DNA of 64,000 nt from Microlunatus endophyticus (GTDB lineage: Bacteria > Actinomycetota > Actinomycetes > Propionibacteriales > Propionibacteriaceae). Positions 25,051-32,664 of this stretch are shown in pieces; position 1 is the stretch's first letter, and every line of letters starts with the position of its first letter. A program made the position numbers and the translations under genes. The stretch lies in contig NZ_BMMZ01000015.1 in the NCBI RefSeq assembly GCF_014646195.1, positions 1 to 64,000 on the forward strand. Direction: 5' to 3'. The notes beneath the pieces are model-generated. The model was not told where the DNA came from, ran no database searches, and saw only the letters and a program-made list of their open reading frames with translations.

Positions 25051-25986
25051 CTACCGCTCGTTCGTCTGCAGCCAGCCGACGTAGTCCGCGGCCGCGGCGG
25101 TCAGGTCGTAGACGGGCGCGAAATCGGTATCGGTGGTCAACCGGGTGGTGTCGAGCCATCGGGGCTCCGGTCCACCGGGGGGAAGATCGAATCCGAAACC
25201 TGGCACTACCGCGGCGAGCGCGGCGACGACCTCGGCATTGCTGGTGGATCTGCCGGAGCCGACGTTGTAGGTCTGGTGCTGCAGACCCGGTGACAGCTGT
25301 AGCAGCGCCAGCGCACGGCCGGTGTCCTTGACGTAGCAGAGGTCGAGCGAATCGTCGGCGTGCGGCCGATGCACCAACCCGGACAGATCGGGCGCGATCC
25401 GGTGCGCGGCCGCGTACGCCAGCGAAGGTGCAGGGAAGAACGGGTCCGGCAGGTGGCCGCCGGGACCCCAGGTGCCGGAGATCCGCGCGGTGATCACCGA
25501 CAGATCGGACTCCGCGTCGACCTGGGCTGCGACCAGTTCGGTGAGCTTCTTCAGCGTCGGGATGGCGTTGACATGCTGCAGCGGCAGCGGCTGGTCCTCG
25601 GTCAGAGCTCCGGCGGCTGCGCCGTAGACGCCGATGGTGCTGGCGACGGTGACGCGATCGACACCCCATGCACGGCCGACGCGCAGGATGTTGATCACGC
25701 CGTCGATGCCACGCGCGATGCGATCGACCGGATCGGCTGACGGATCGCTCCACGGAAGGGTGATCGCAAGATGCACGATGCCGGTGATCGGATACTGCCG
25801 TCCGACGGCGCGGAGGCTCCTCAGGTCGGTGATATCGCCTTGGGCCATGTGTACCCCAAGATCGGCCAGCTGCGGAGGAGGCTGTGGAGTACGGCGTTGG
25901 AGGAGGACGCATTCCTCACCCGCCTCGTAGAGCGCGCGGACGGTGTGTGAGCCGATGAATCCGGCTCCGCCGGTCACGAGAATCAT
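25051..25986 (-). CDS. NAD-dependent epimerase/dehydratase family protein with altered active site
   Basis: The 311-residue extended SDR starts ILVTGGAGFIGSHTVRAL with the intact GxxGxxG cofactor loop. The catalytic YxxxK motif, expected near residue 149-153, reads IPTLK followed by the usual Glu four residues on, so Lys is kept but Tyr is replaced by Ile. The SDR Ser/Thr region ASTIGVYG is present upstream. It may bind rather than convert its ligand, or use another acid. It is divergent from a MarR gene across a perfect palindrome. Confidence 0.85.
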   Translation of the reverse strand: MILVTGGAGFIGSHTVRALYEAGEECVLLQRRTPQPPPQLADLGVHMAQGDITDLRSLRAVGRQYPITGIVHLAITLPWSDPSADPVDRIARGIDGVINILRVGRAWGVDRVTVASTIGVYGAAAGALTEDQPLPLQHVNAIPTLKKLTELVAAQVDAESDLSVITARISGTWGPGGHLPDPFFPAPSLAYAAAHRIAPDLSGLVHRPHADDSLDLCYVKDTGRALALLQLSPGLQHQTYNVGSGRSTSNAEVVAALAAVVPGFGFDLPPGGPEPRWLDTTRLTTDTDFAPVYDLTAAAADYVGWLQTNER

Positions 25987-26012
25987 CGCGAGTCCTTTGT
26001 GTTGGAAGACTG

Positions 26013-26033
26013 ATTGTCAGTAGTACTGACGAT
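26013..26033. promoter_or_regulatory. Candidate MarR operator (palindrome)
   Basis: GTCAGTA-G-TACTGAC (26016-26030) is a perfect inverted repeat and extends to a 21-base near-perfect one. It lies 27 bp upstream of the epimerase start and 27 bp upstream of the marR start, so one bound dimer could control both. Confidence 0.7.
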
Positions 26034-26056
26034 CAGCTTAGAGGTAGAATCACGTT

Positions 26057-26494
26057 ATGCCAAGCAAGCCGACTGCCGTCGAACCGGAGGATGCGCTCGG
26101 GTATCTCGTCAAGCACGCCCATCAGCGCCTCACCGCGCTGACCGACGGAGCACTCGTGCCGCTCGGAATCGACAGCCGGGATTTCGGCGTGCTGCGGCTG
26201 CTGGTCGGGCGAGAACCGCTGTCCCAACAGGAGGTCGGGGCCCGGCTCGGCCTCGACCGCACGACGGTGGTCGCGCGGATCGACGGCCTCGAGGACAAGG
26301 GCATCGTCACCAGGCAGCCGGATCCGGCGGACCGGCGGCGCAACGCGATCATCGTCACCGAGCGTGGACTCGCGCTCTGCCGGAAAGCCGATGCTGCTTA
26401 CGGCGCGGCGGAGGCGGCATTCCTGGCACCGCTCAGCGGTGCCGCGGCGACACAGTTCCGGCGGACGCTCCGTACGCTGCTGGTGATCGACTGA
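26057..26494 (+). CDS. MarR-family transcriptional regulator
   Basis: The 145-residue protein has the MarR winged helix: FGVLRLLVGREPLSQQEVGA near residue 43-62, recognition helix LDRTTVVARIDGLEDKG, and wing VTRQPDPADRRRNAIIVTE starting near 82. It probably represses itself and the divergent epimerase gene through the palindrome between them. The effector is unknown. Confidence 0.93.
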   Translation: MPSKPTAVEPEDALGYLVKHAHQRLTALTDGALVPLGIDSRDFGVLRLLVGREPLSQQEVGARLGLDRTTVVARIDGLEDKGIVTRQPDPADRRRNAIIVTERGLALCRKADAAYGAAEAAFLAPLSGAAATQFRRTLRTLLVID

Positions 26495-26501
26495 GCGATG
26501 A

Positions 26502-27338
26502 TCAGGCGAACTGCTCGTTACCCAGGACGGCGAGCAGTCGGATCTTCTCCTCGGCCTCGCTGTTCGGTGTCGGAGTCAGCACCAGCAGCGCCTGGGACTG
26601 GTCCTCGGTGAAGAGTGCCTGGCAGTCCACCTCGATCTCGCCGATCTCCGGGTGCACCAGGGTTTTGTGATCTTCGAAACGCCGTGCGACCTCGTGCTGC
26701 TCCCACAGCTCCCGGAACTCCGCCGACTCCAGGAGCAGGACGCGTACCAACTCCGCTGCCCGGGAATGATCACCCGCGGCACCGTAGGCGGCGCGCAGTC
26801 CGGCGACCTGACTGCGTGCTTGGCGAGCATGATCAGCCGGCGGATAGACCGAACGGCTGGCCGGGTCGGTGAACCAGCGATACACCTCGCTGCGGGACCA
26901 GCCGGTCAGGTCGGCCCGGTCGCCGAAGATCGCGATCGCCAGCCGGTTCGCGACCAGAGTCTCGCCGAGTTGGTTGATGATCAGCGCAGGGGAGTCCTCG
27001 AGGCGGTCCAGCACCCGCAGCAGTGCCGGGGCGAGATGGCTGTCCAGCGGCGTGCGGCGCGGCACTTCGTGGCCGGCCAGACGATAGAGGTAGTCCCGTT
27101 CATCGACGGTCAGCCGCAGCGATCGTGCCAGGGCTGCCAGCATCTGCTCCGACGGCTGCGGGCCGCGTTGCTGCTCCAGGCGTACGTAGTAGTCGACCGA
27201 CATCCCGGTCAGGGCGGCGACCTCCTCGCGCCGCAATCCGGGCGTACGCCTCCGCGGACCCGGGATCAGGCCGACGTCGGAGGGCCGCAATGCTTCCCGG
27301 CGGCGGCGCAGGAAGTCGGCAAGAGCAGCACGATTCAT
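26502..27338 (-). CDS. XRE-family regulator with MmyB-like ligand domain
   Basis: The 278-residue protein has an N-terminal helix-turn-helix (RTPGLRREEVAALTGMSVDY near 31-50, then YVRLEQQRGPQPS) and a C-terminal MmyB-type domain (ALIINQLGETLVANRLA near 118-134). Such regulators commonly control a divergent dehydrogenase. Here the divergent neighbour at 27440 is an SDR, so it is the likely target. Confidence 0.92.
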   Translation of the reverse strand: MNRAALADFLRRRREALRPSDVGLIPGPRRRTPGLRREEVAALTGMSVDYYVRLEQQRGPQPSEQMLAALARSLRLTVDERDYLYRLAGHEVPRRTPLDSHLAPALLRVLDRLEDSPALIINQLGETLVANRLAIAIFGDRADLTGWSRSEVYRWFTDPASRSVYPPADHARQARSQVAGLRAAYGAAGDHSRAAELVRVLLLESAEFRELWEQHEVARRFEDHKTLVHPEIGEIEVDCQALFTEDQSQALLVLTPTPNSEAEEKIRLLAVLGNEQFA

Positions 27339-27439
27339 GGTTCCATGGTGCCGCGCGGGCGCCGGCGCAGCCAGGGATCGCCGATCCCCCGATCACCGGG
27401 TCTCTCCCGCTTCCCCCGATGGACAGGCAGGGTGGGGGC

Positions 27440-28198
27440 ATGAACATTTCCGGAAACACGATCTTCATCCCCGGCGCGACCTCCGGCATCGGACTGGCCC
27501 TCGCGCAGCGCCTGCAGTCGGCAGGCAATGTCGTGATCATCGGCGGCCGCCGCACCGAACTCCTGGAGAGCCTGGCTGCCGAGCACGGCTTCGGCACGGT
27601 CCGGATCGACACCGCCGATCCGGAGTCGATCACTACGGCGACCTCCGACGTGATCGCCCGGTTCCCGGAGCTCAACGTGTTGCTGGCGATGTCCGGCATC
27701 ATGCGCGCCGAGGACTGGACCGGCCCGGGCTTCCTGGCCGACGCCGAGGAGACGGTGATCACCAACGTGCTCGGACCGATCCGGCTGATCGCCGCGTTGA
27801 CCCAACACCTGCAGTCCCGTCCGAACTCCGCGATCATCACGGTCTCGTCGGGGCTGGCCCACACCCCGCTGCGAGTGACTCCGACCTACAACGCCACCAA
27901 GGCGGCCATCCACCAGCTCAGTGAGTCCATCCGGCTGCAGCTCGAGCCGGTGGGTGTCCAGGTGATCGAACTGGTGCCGCCGGCGGTTCGGACCGATCTG
28001 ATGCCCGGGCAACGCGAATCGGACTTCGCAATGCCGCTGGACGATTTCGCCGACGAAGTGATGTCCTTGCTGGACAAGGCTCCCGACGCTCACGAGATCC
28101 TCGTCGAGAATGTCAAGTTCCTGCGCTTCGGTGAAGTGCGCGGTGACTACGACCAGGTTGTCGCGACGCTCAACCGGAGTGACCCGCACAGCCGCTGA
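27440..28198 (+). CDS. SDR-family oxidoreductase (DltE-like)
   Basis: The 252-residue classical SDR has an intact cofactor loop (PGATSGIGLALA near 10-21), NAG-like ALMSG region AMSGI, the catalytic Ser in ITVSSGLAH near 139-147, and YNATK with Tyr and Lys near 155-159. The ATG at 27440 follows GGTGGGG. It is divergent from the XRE regulator, which probably controls it. The substrate is unknown. Confidence 0.9.
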   Translation: MNISGNTIFIPGATSGIGLALAQRLQSAGNVVIIGGRRTELLESLAAEHGFGTVRIDTADPESITTATSDVIARFPELNVLLAMSGIMRAEDWTGPGFLADAEETVITNVLGPIRLIAALTQHLQSRPNSAIITVSSGLAHTPLRVTPTYNATKAAIHQLSESIRLQLEPVGVQVIELVPPAVRTDLMPGQRESDFAMPLDDFADEVMSLLDKAPDAHEILVENVKFLRFGEVRGDYDQVVATLNRSDPHSR

Positions 28199-28203
28199 TG
28201 GAC

Positions 28204-28221
28204 GCTTCGACGGGCTCAGGG
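28204..28221. repeat. Single copy of the CTGAGC..GTCGA repeat family
   Basis: GCTTCGACGGGCTCAGGG lies directly after the SDR stop. Read on the minus strand it is CCCTGAGCCCGTCGAAGC, one change from the core found in nadB and at 46680-46769. Confidence 0.5.
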
Positions 28222-28252
28222 GTCTGTGCGGCACTCAGCTCGTCGGGGCGGA

Positions 28253-28912
28253 TCAGACCAGCCCGAGTTCGCGGGCCCGGACCCCGGCCTGGAAACGGGA
28301 CTCGGCACCGAGCGCGCCCATCAGCTCGGCGACCCGCCGCCGGTAGGTCCGCAGTCCCAGCCCGAGGGCCCGCGCGGCTGACTCGTCCTTGACTCCCTGG
28401 CCGAGGAGATCGAGCACCTGCGGGGCGATCTGGCGGATCTCGGCCACCCGGGCGTCGAAGTCGGCCAATTCCGTCGCCGAGCGCCAGGCGGCCTCGAAGA
28501 GCGAGGACACGCCCTGCACGGTGTCCGGCTGGGTGATCACGCTGTAGCTGCGCTCGCCGGCGCTCCGGTCGCCGGCCAGGATCACCAGCCGGCCGTCGAG
28601 GATGATCGTCTCGTTGATCTCGTCGGTGGTCAGTCGGATGTCGGCGCCGAACTGGTCCCGGCGCTTGGCAAGTTCACGGGCCGCGACCGGGTCGAGCAGC
28701 AGCCCGGCCCGATAGAGCTTGCGCATGCGCAGGCTGCCCCGAGGCCTGGCGGCGGCTGCCGCCGTGATGTCCCGCGACCCGTGCCGCCAGGCCCAGGCCC
28801 AGAGGTCGTTGGCCGCACAGGCGACGTCGGTGGCAGCAGCGAACAGATGCTCCGTACGCCGGTGCAACTCTTCCTCGCCACGCACGATGGTGACCGATTC
28901 GACAGTCGGCAT
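28253..28912 (-). CDS. LuxR-type HTH regulator without receiver domain
   Basis: The 219-residue protein ends in a LuxR-like helix-turn-helix (VLDLLGQGVKDESAARALGL near residue 166-185, then RTYRRRVAELMGALGAESRF). The front part (about 1-150) resembles the sensor section of TrmB/LuxR-type Streptomyces regulators, but the N-terminal TrmB wing is absent. It is divergent from the aldo/keto reductase gene, with a short inverted repeat between them, and probably regulates it. Confidence 0.8.
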   Translation of the reverse strand: MPTVESVTIVRGEEELHRRTEHLFAAATDVACAANDLWAWAWRHGSRDITAAAAARPRGSLRMRKLYRAGLLLDPVAARELAKRRDQFGADIRLTTDEINETIILDGRLVILAGDRSAGERSYSVITQPDTVQGVSSLFEAAWRSATELADFDARVAEIRQIAPQVLDLLGQGVKDESAARALGLGLRTYRRRVAELMGALGAESRFQAGVRARELGLV

Positions 28913-28952
28913 GACTCAGATTCTGCCCCGTGGGTACAACCCGGCTCGGCGG

Positions 28953-28968
28953 TGGCAGCTTGTTGCCA
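28953..28968. promoter_or_regulatory. Possible operator upstream of aldo/keto reductase gene
   Basis: TGGCA-N6-TGCCA is an inverted repeat in the interval between the LuxR-type regulator and the reductase gene. Short arms make this tentative. Confidence 0.35.
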
Positions 28969-29007
28969 TCGGTGGGGATCATGGTCGGTCGCCAGCAAGC
29001 TGGACAC

Positions 29008-29979
29008 ATGACCACCAATCCCGACACCACCAATCCCGACACCACCAATCCCGACACCACCAATCCCGACACCGACGCTCCGAGTGCTGCTGCCGCCGGC
29101 ACCTGGCAACTCGGCGACCGGACCGTCAACCGTCTGGGCTTCGGGGCGATGCGGCTGCCGGGCATGCCGTGGGAGCCGCCACACAGCCGGACGGACGCTC
29201 TCGCGGTCCTGCACCGGGCGGTCGAACTCGGTATCAATCACATCGACACGGCCGCCTTCTACTTCAGCGCCATCCGATCCTCCAACGAGCTGATCAATAC
29301 GGCCCTGCAGCCCTATCCGGACGACCTCGTGATCACCACCAAGGTCGGTCCGTCGCGATCGCGTGATCAGCAGTTCGAGCCGATGGCCCGGCCCGACCAG
29401 CTGCGCAGCCAGGTCGAGGAGAATCTCCGCCAGCTCGGTCGTGACGAACTCGACGTGGTCAATCTGCGCTGGGGTAGCGGCCACGACAAGGAGCCCGGTT
29501 CGATCGCGGAGCATCTCGGTGCCCTGGTCGAGCTGCGGGACGCCGGCCTGCTCCGCAATATCGGCATCTCCAACATCACCGCGGAGCAGCTCACCGAGGC
29601 GCTCGGCATCACCGAGATCGTCTGTGTCCAGAACCAGTACGGCCTGACGAACCGGCGCGACGACGACGATCTGCTGGAATTGTGCGGTCAGCACGGGGTT
29701 GCGTTCGTCCCGTTCTTCGCGGTCGCTGCCGGCGCTCCGGGTCAGCAGGCGACTGCTGAGCCCGGGCGGGGCGAGCTCGAGACCGTCGCCGCAGCGCACC
29801 ATGCGACACCGGCGCAGATCCGGATCGCGTGGACCCTACACCGCGGCCCGCACGTCCTGGCCATCCCCGGCACCGGCAACCCGGACCATCTGGCGGAGAA
29901 CGTGGCCGCTGCGGGCATCCGGCTGACGGCCGACGAGCTCGCGCTGCTGGATGCGATGGCCCGACCAGCCGCCTCCTGA
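29008..29979 (+). CDS. Aldo/keto reductase
   Basis: The 323-residue protein has the AKR barrel: NRLGFGAMRLPG near residue 37-48, INHIDTAAFYFS near 76-87 (Asp and Tyr of the tetrad), VITTKVGPS near 106-114 (Lys), IGISNITAEQL near 183-193 and IPGTGNPDHLAENV. The position of the tetrad His reads Arg (VNLRWGS), which is common in one actinobacterial subgroup. Residues 2-21 are four copies of TTNPD. An ATG at 28981 with GGTGGGG upstream is an alternative start. Confidence 0.9.
   Translation: MTTNPDTTNPDTTNPDTTNPDTDAPSAAAAGTWQLGDRTVNRLGFGAMRLPGMPWEPPHSRTDALAVLHRAVELGINHIDTAAFYFSAIRSSNELINTALQPYPDDLVITTKVGPSRSRDQQFEPMARPDQLRSQVEENLRQLGRDELDVVNLRWGSGHDKEPGSIAEHLGALVELRDAGLLRNIGISNITAEQLTEALGITEIVCVQNQYGLTNRRDDDDLLELCGQHGVAFVPFFAVAAGAPGQQATAEPGRGELETVAAAHHATPAQIRIAWTLHRGPHVLAIPGTGNPDHLAENVAAAGIRLTADELALLDAMARPAAS
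29011..29070. repeat. 15-bp tandem repeat at the start of the reductase gene
   Basis: Four perfect copies of ACCACCAATCCCGAC immediately follow the ATG and encode TTNPD four times. Copy number could change in frame by slippage. Confidence 0.95.
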
Positions 29980-30006
29980 GGTGGGCTGACAGGGCCGGGA
30001 GGCAGC

Positions 30007-30375
30007 TCAGGCCCGGTCGTGCAGCGTGACGTGGTAGCCGTCGGGGTCGGCGAAGGTGAATGTCCGGCCGAAGGGCCCGTCGATGGGTGCGGAGACGATC
30101 GTGTGGCCGTCGGCGACCAACGCATCGTGGATGGCTTGGACGTCAGTGGCGTGCAGCCAGAGCGCGACCCCGATGCCGGGCTGCTCGGCGGATGCGAGAT
30201 CGGTGCCCGGGACGATGTCGCGCAGGGCGAATGCGATCGGCTTGGTTTCGAAGACCACGGCATGTGGGGGTCCGGTGGGTGACCGGACCAGGCCGAGATA
30301 GCGCTCGTAGAAGGCCTGCGAGGCGTCGAGGTCGCGAGCTTGGAGGGAGATGAAGTCGGGGCCGGTGGCCGGCAT
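30007..30375 (-). CDS. VOC (glyoxalase fold) protein
   Basis: The 122-residue protein begins ATGPDFISLQARDLD and SQAFYERYLGLVRS, and ends FADPDGYHVTLHD, the paired VOC motifs. His and Glu-type metal positions are only partly evident. It is divergent from a MarR gene and shares two palindromic operators with it, so it is probably the regulated output, perhaps a detoxifying or antibiotic-binding protein. Confidence 0.9.
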   Translation of the reverse strand: MPATGPDFISLQARDLDASQAFYERYLGLVRSPTGPPHAVVFETKPIAFALRDIVPGTDLASAEQPGIGVALWLHATDVQAIHDALVADGHTIVSAPIDGPFGRTFTFADPDGYHVTLHDRA

Positions 30376-30394
30376 GATGATGCTCCTGTCTGTC

Positions 30395-30412
30395 GTGTCA
30401 GTTTACTGACAC
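30395..30412. promoter_or_regulatory. MarR operator 1 (TGTCAG-N4-CTGACA)
   Basis: GTGTCAGT-TT-ACTGACAC is an inverted repeat with perfect 8-base arms. It lies 19 bp upstream of the VOC start codon. It shares its core with the second site 28 bp away (centre to centre). Confidence 0.8.
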
Positions 30413-30422
30413 AACAGAGTGT

Positions 30423-30440
30423 ATGTCAGAATTCTGACAT
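30423..30440. promoter_or_regulatory. MarR operator 2 overlapping the marR start codon
   Basis: ATGTCAGAATTCTGACAT is a perfect 18-base palindrome that includes the first two bases of the marR ATG. A repressor bound here would block its own transcription start or elongation. Confidence 0.8.
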
Positions 30441-30897
30441 GAGTCAAGCGCGTGTCACTGTCGACCTGGAGACGTCCCTGGGCTATCTGCTCAAGGAGGC
30501 GTCGAGCGTTCTGAGGACCGCGATGGAGGAGGTGCTTCGTCCGCTCGGCATGACGGTGACGCAGTACTCGTGTCTGGAATTGCTGGCCCAACGGCCCGGC
30601 TTGTCGAATTCGGAGCTCGCGCGCGGTGCGTTCGTGACCCGGCAATCGATGAATGTGCTGCTCCAGGCGCTGGAACGCGACGGCTTCGTCACCCGACCCC
30701 CGCAGGCGCGGATCGGCAAGGTGCTCCCCACGCGACTGACACCGCGAGGCCGGCGCAGCCTGGAGAAGGCGTCGGCGGCCGTACGGTCGGTCGAGGTCAG
30801 GATGCTGGCCGGCCTGAGCGAATCCGAGCAGGCTCAGGCGTTCCGGATCCTGCAGAACATGATCGACTCGCTGCGCGTGGTCAACGACGACGGATAG
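30439..30897 (+). CDS. MarR-family transcriptional regulator
   Basis: The 152-residue protein has the MarR fold: MTVTQYSCLELLAQRPGLSN near residue 38-57, recognition helix FVTRQSMNVLLQALERDGFV near 64-83, a short wing and a long C-terminal dimer helix. The start ATG lies inside a perfect palindrome, with a second site 28 bp upstream; both share TGTCAG-N4-CTGACA. It most likely represses itself and the divergent VOC gene. Confidence 0.93.
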   Translation: MSQARVTVDLETSLGYLLKEASSVLRTAMEEVLRPLGMTVTQYSCLELLAQRPGLSNSELARGAFVTRQSMNVLLQALERDGFVTRPPQARIGKVLPTRLTPRGRRSLEKASAAVRSVEVRMLAGLSESEQAQAFRILQNMIDSLRVVNDDG

Positions 30898-30910
30898 CCG
30901 GCCGGTACCG

Positions 30911-31918
30911 CTAGACCGATCCGCCGGGGTGCGGAGCCTCGGCGTAGTGGCGAGCGAGCAGGTCGCCGGCGAAATCGCGGCGCAGGTCACGCCAGACCGA
31001 GTGGATGTGGTTGGCGTCGTCCTGCGTGTTGTCGTATTCGATCAGTACGCTCGGACCGCTGATGGCGTAGTAGTGGCCCGTGCCGTGCTCGATCGGGCCG
31101 GCCCACCCGAAGGCCAGATTCTCCAGCCCGGCGTCGGTGATGTCGTTCCAGGCCTGGTCGGCGATCACCGGAGTTGCCCGATCGAGGTACTGCCGGACCA
31201 GGGCGACGAAGAGCTCGCGTTGGAAGTGGTCCAGCCGGGCATAGGGGATCCCGCTCGGCTGCTGCTGCGGCAGTGCCGCGACCGGATCCCAGCGGGTGGC
31301 GATGTCGACCGGTGCCGTCCCAGCGATCACTGCCGTACGGCGCTGGTCCTCCTGCAGTGCCAGCACCAGCTCCCGGGCCAGGTCCTCCTCTCGGGGCAGG
31401 GCTCGCAGGCCGCTGTGCGGTCCCGACAGCACTGTGGCCGGCGACGCCCCGAAGAAGTGCGGCAGCCCGCTGACTCGGTCGCCGATCACGGTGGCCTGCG
31501 CCAGCAGATGGTGGCCGTTGATCCGCCACGCCCACGGGTCGCCGCCCGTGGGATCACCCAGAACCGCAAGCCAGTACGGCAGCTGGCGCGCGTGCGTGTG
31601 ACCTGCCTGCTGTCCGGTCTGCTGGTGGAACAGTTCGTGCTTGACCGCTTCGATGGTGATCACGATCTGGGCATCCGACCAGCCGCGGGCACTGTGGATC
31701 AGCCGCAACAGGTCCAACGCCTTGTCCAGCTGCTCCGCACCCAGGTCTCCCAGGCGAAGCCCGGGTCGCTCGCCGGGGAAGTAGGTCCACTGCCGGTGGA
31801 AGTCGGCGTCGAAGGCGAAGAGTGCGCGATCGCGCTGGCCGGCGTCGAGACTGTGGAGCAGATCTCGAACGGTCGACCGCATCGCTTCGGCGAGATCCGG
31901 CATCGTGACATCGGCCAT
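30911..31918 (-). CDS. DUF3500-family protein
   Basis: The 335-residue protein matches DUF3500 by its layout: FHRQWTYFPGERPGL near residue 40-54, a His-rich middle (NGHHL, PHFFGASPA), and the C-terminal WAGPIEHGTGHYYAISGP block near 273-290 followed by EYDNTQDDANHIHSVWRD. The conserved His, Asp and Glu residues suggest a metal-dependent enzyme, but no reaction is established that I know of. No signal peptide is evident. It is convergent with the MarR gene. Confidence 0.85.
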   Translation of the reverse strand: MADVTMPDLAEAMRSTVRDLLHSLDAGQRDRALFAFDADFHRQWTYFPGERPGLRLGDLGAEQLDKALDLLRLIHSARGWSDAQIVITIEAVKHELFHQQTGQQAGHTHARQLPYWLAVLGDPTGGDPWAWRINGHHLLAQATVIGDRVSGLPHFFGASPATVLSGPHSGLRALPREEDLARELVLALQEDQRRTAVIAGTAPVDIATRWDPVAALPQQQPSGIPYARLDHFQRELFVALVRQYLDRATPVIADQAWNDITDAGLENLAFGWAGPIEHGTGHYYAISGPSVLIEYDNTQDDANHIHSVWRDLRRDFAGDLLARHYAEAPHPGGSV

Positions 31919-32029
31919 GACGTCAACCTAGCGGTCGCCTCCGGACAGTCGTCGGGGCGTCCGCGGTCGGCGCGAACCCGCCGCAGCCCTGAAAAGGGGG
32001 ATGACCTCCGCTCATGCCACGATGCAGCT

Positions 32030-32449
32030 ATGGGTGATGGCACGCATTCGTCCGCCGCCGAGGTCACTCGTGCACTCCTGGCTCTGAAGAGCGAGGGCGA
32101 CAAGTTCACCATGTCGCTCGACCGCAAGGGCCGCATCGTTGCCTCCTGGTTCCTGGCGAACATGGGCTCCTCGGAGAAGCTGGCGCAATACCGCATCAGC
32201 CTCCGCGGCGAAACGGGCGAATACACCTCCTGGCAGTACGACCTGGAGCAGCCCAACACCCACGGCAACGGTCAGCTCGTCCCGAGCTACTCGTACTCCT
32301 TCAAGAGCAAGGAGCTGACCGATCCGGTCGACGCGGTCCTGGCTGCGCATGGATGGGTCGAAGCGGCTCCGTGGCTGGTCCGGTTCTTCCTGTTCTTCGT
32401 CCGCCCGTTCCGGCGGGGCGAGAAGCGGGGCGAGAAGTCGGTCGGCTGA
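32030..32449 (+). CDS. Hypothetical protein
   Basis: The 139-residue protein is not recognised. It is polar and Ser/Tyr-rich in the middle (YDLEQPNTHGNG, PSYSYSFKSKEL). A hydrophobic segment near residue 115-128 (APWLVRFFLFFVRPF) is followed by a basic end (RRGEKRGEKS), which suggests loose membrane association. Codon use looks genuine. It stands alone, 215 bp ahead of the peptide-transport operon. Confidence 0.65.
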   Translation: MGDGTHSSAAEVTRALLALKSEGDKFTMSLDRKGRIVASWFLANMGSSEKLAQYRISLRGETGEYTSWQYDLEQPNTHGNGQLVPSYSYSFKSKELTDPVDAVLAAHGWVEAAPWLVRFFLFFVRPFRRGEKRGEKSVG

Positions 32450-32533
32450 GCGCAGCCCGACTCCGCAAGGGCACTTCGCATTCGTTACATCCGTAGTGGC
32501 ATGGGTTGTTTCTGGTCTGTTTCGTACGTGTAA

Positions 32534-32557
32534 AGGTTTCAACGTATTTTGAAACTT
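32534..32557. promoter_or_regulatory. Candidate operator of the peptide-transport operon
   Basis: GTTTCAA-N6-TTGAAAC (32536-32555) is a perfect inverted repeat, extending to 9-base arms with one mismatch. It lies 110 bp before the binding-protein gene in an otherwise gene-free 215-bp stretch. The operon encodes its own GbsR/MarR-like regulator, a candidate ligand for this site. Confidence 0.6.
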
Positions 32558-32664
32558 CTATGGACCTGGAGCGTACGCATCCGTAGCGTTGGCGCAACGC
32601 CGGGCCGCTGACGGATCGGCGACAGACAGCCGTGCGGTCCGACCGCACCGAGCCAGGAGTATCC

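Noticed and set aside
29008..29070. CRISPR-like repeat at the aldo/keto reductase start
   Set aside because: The units are 15 bp, directly abutting and in frame; there are no spacers.
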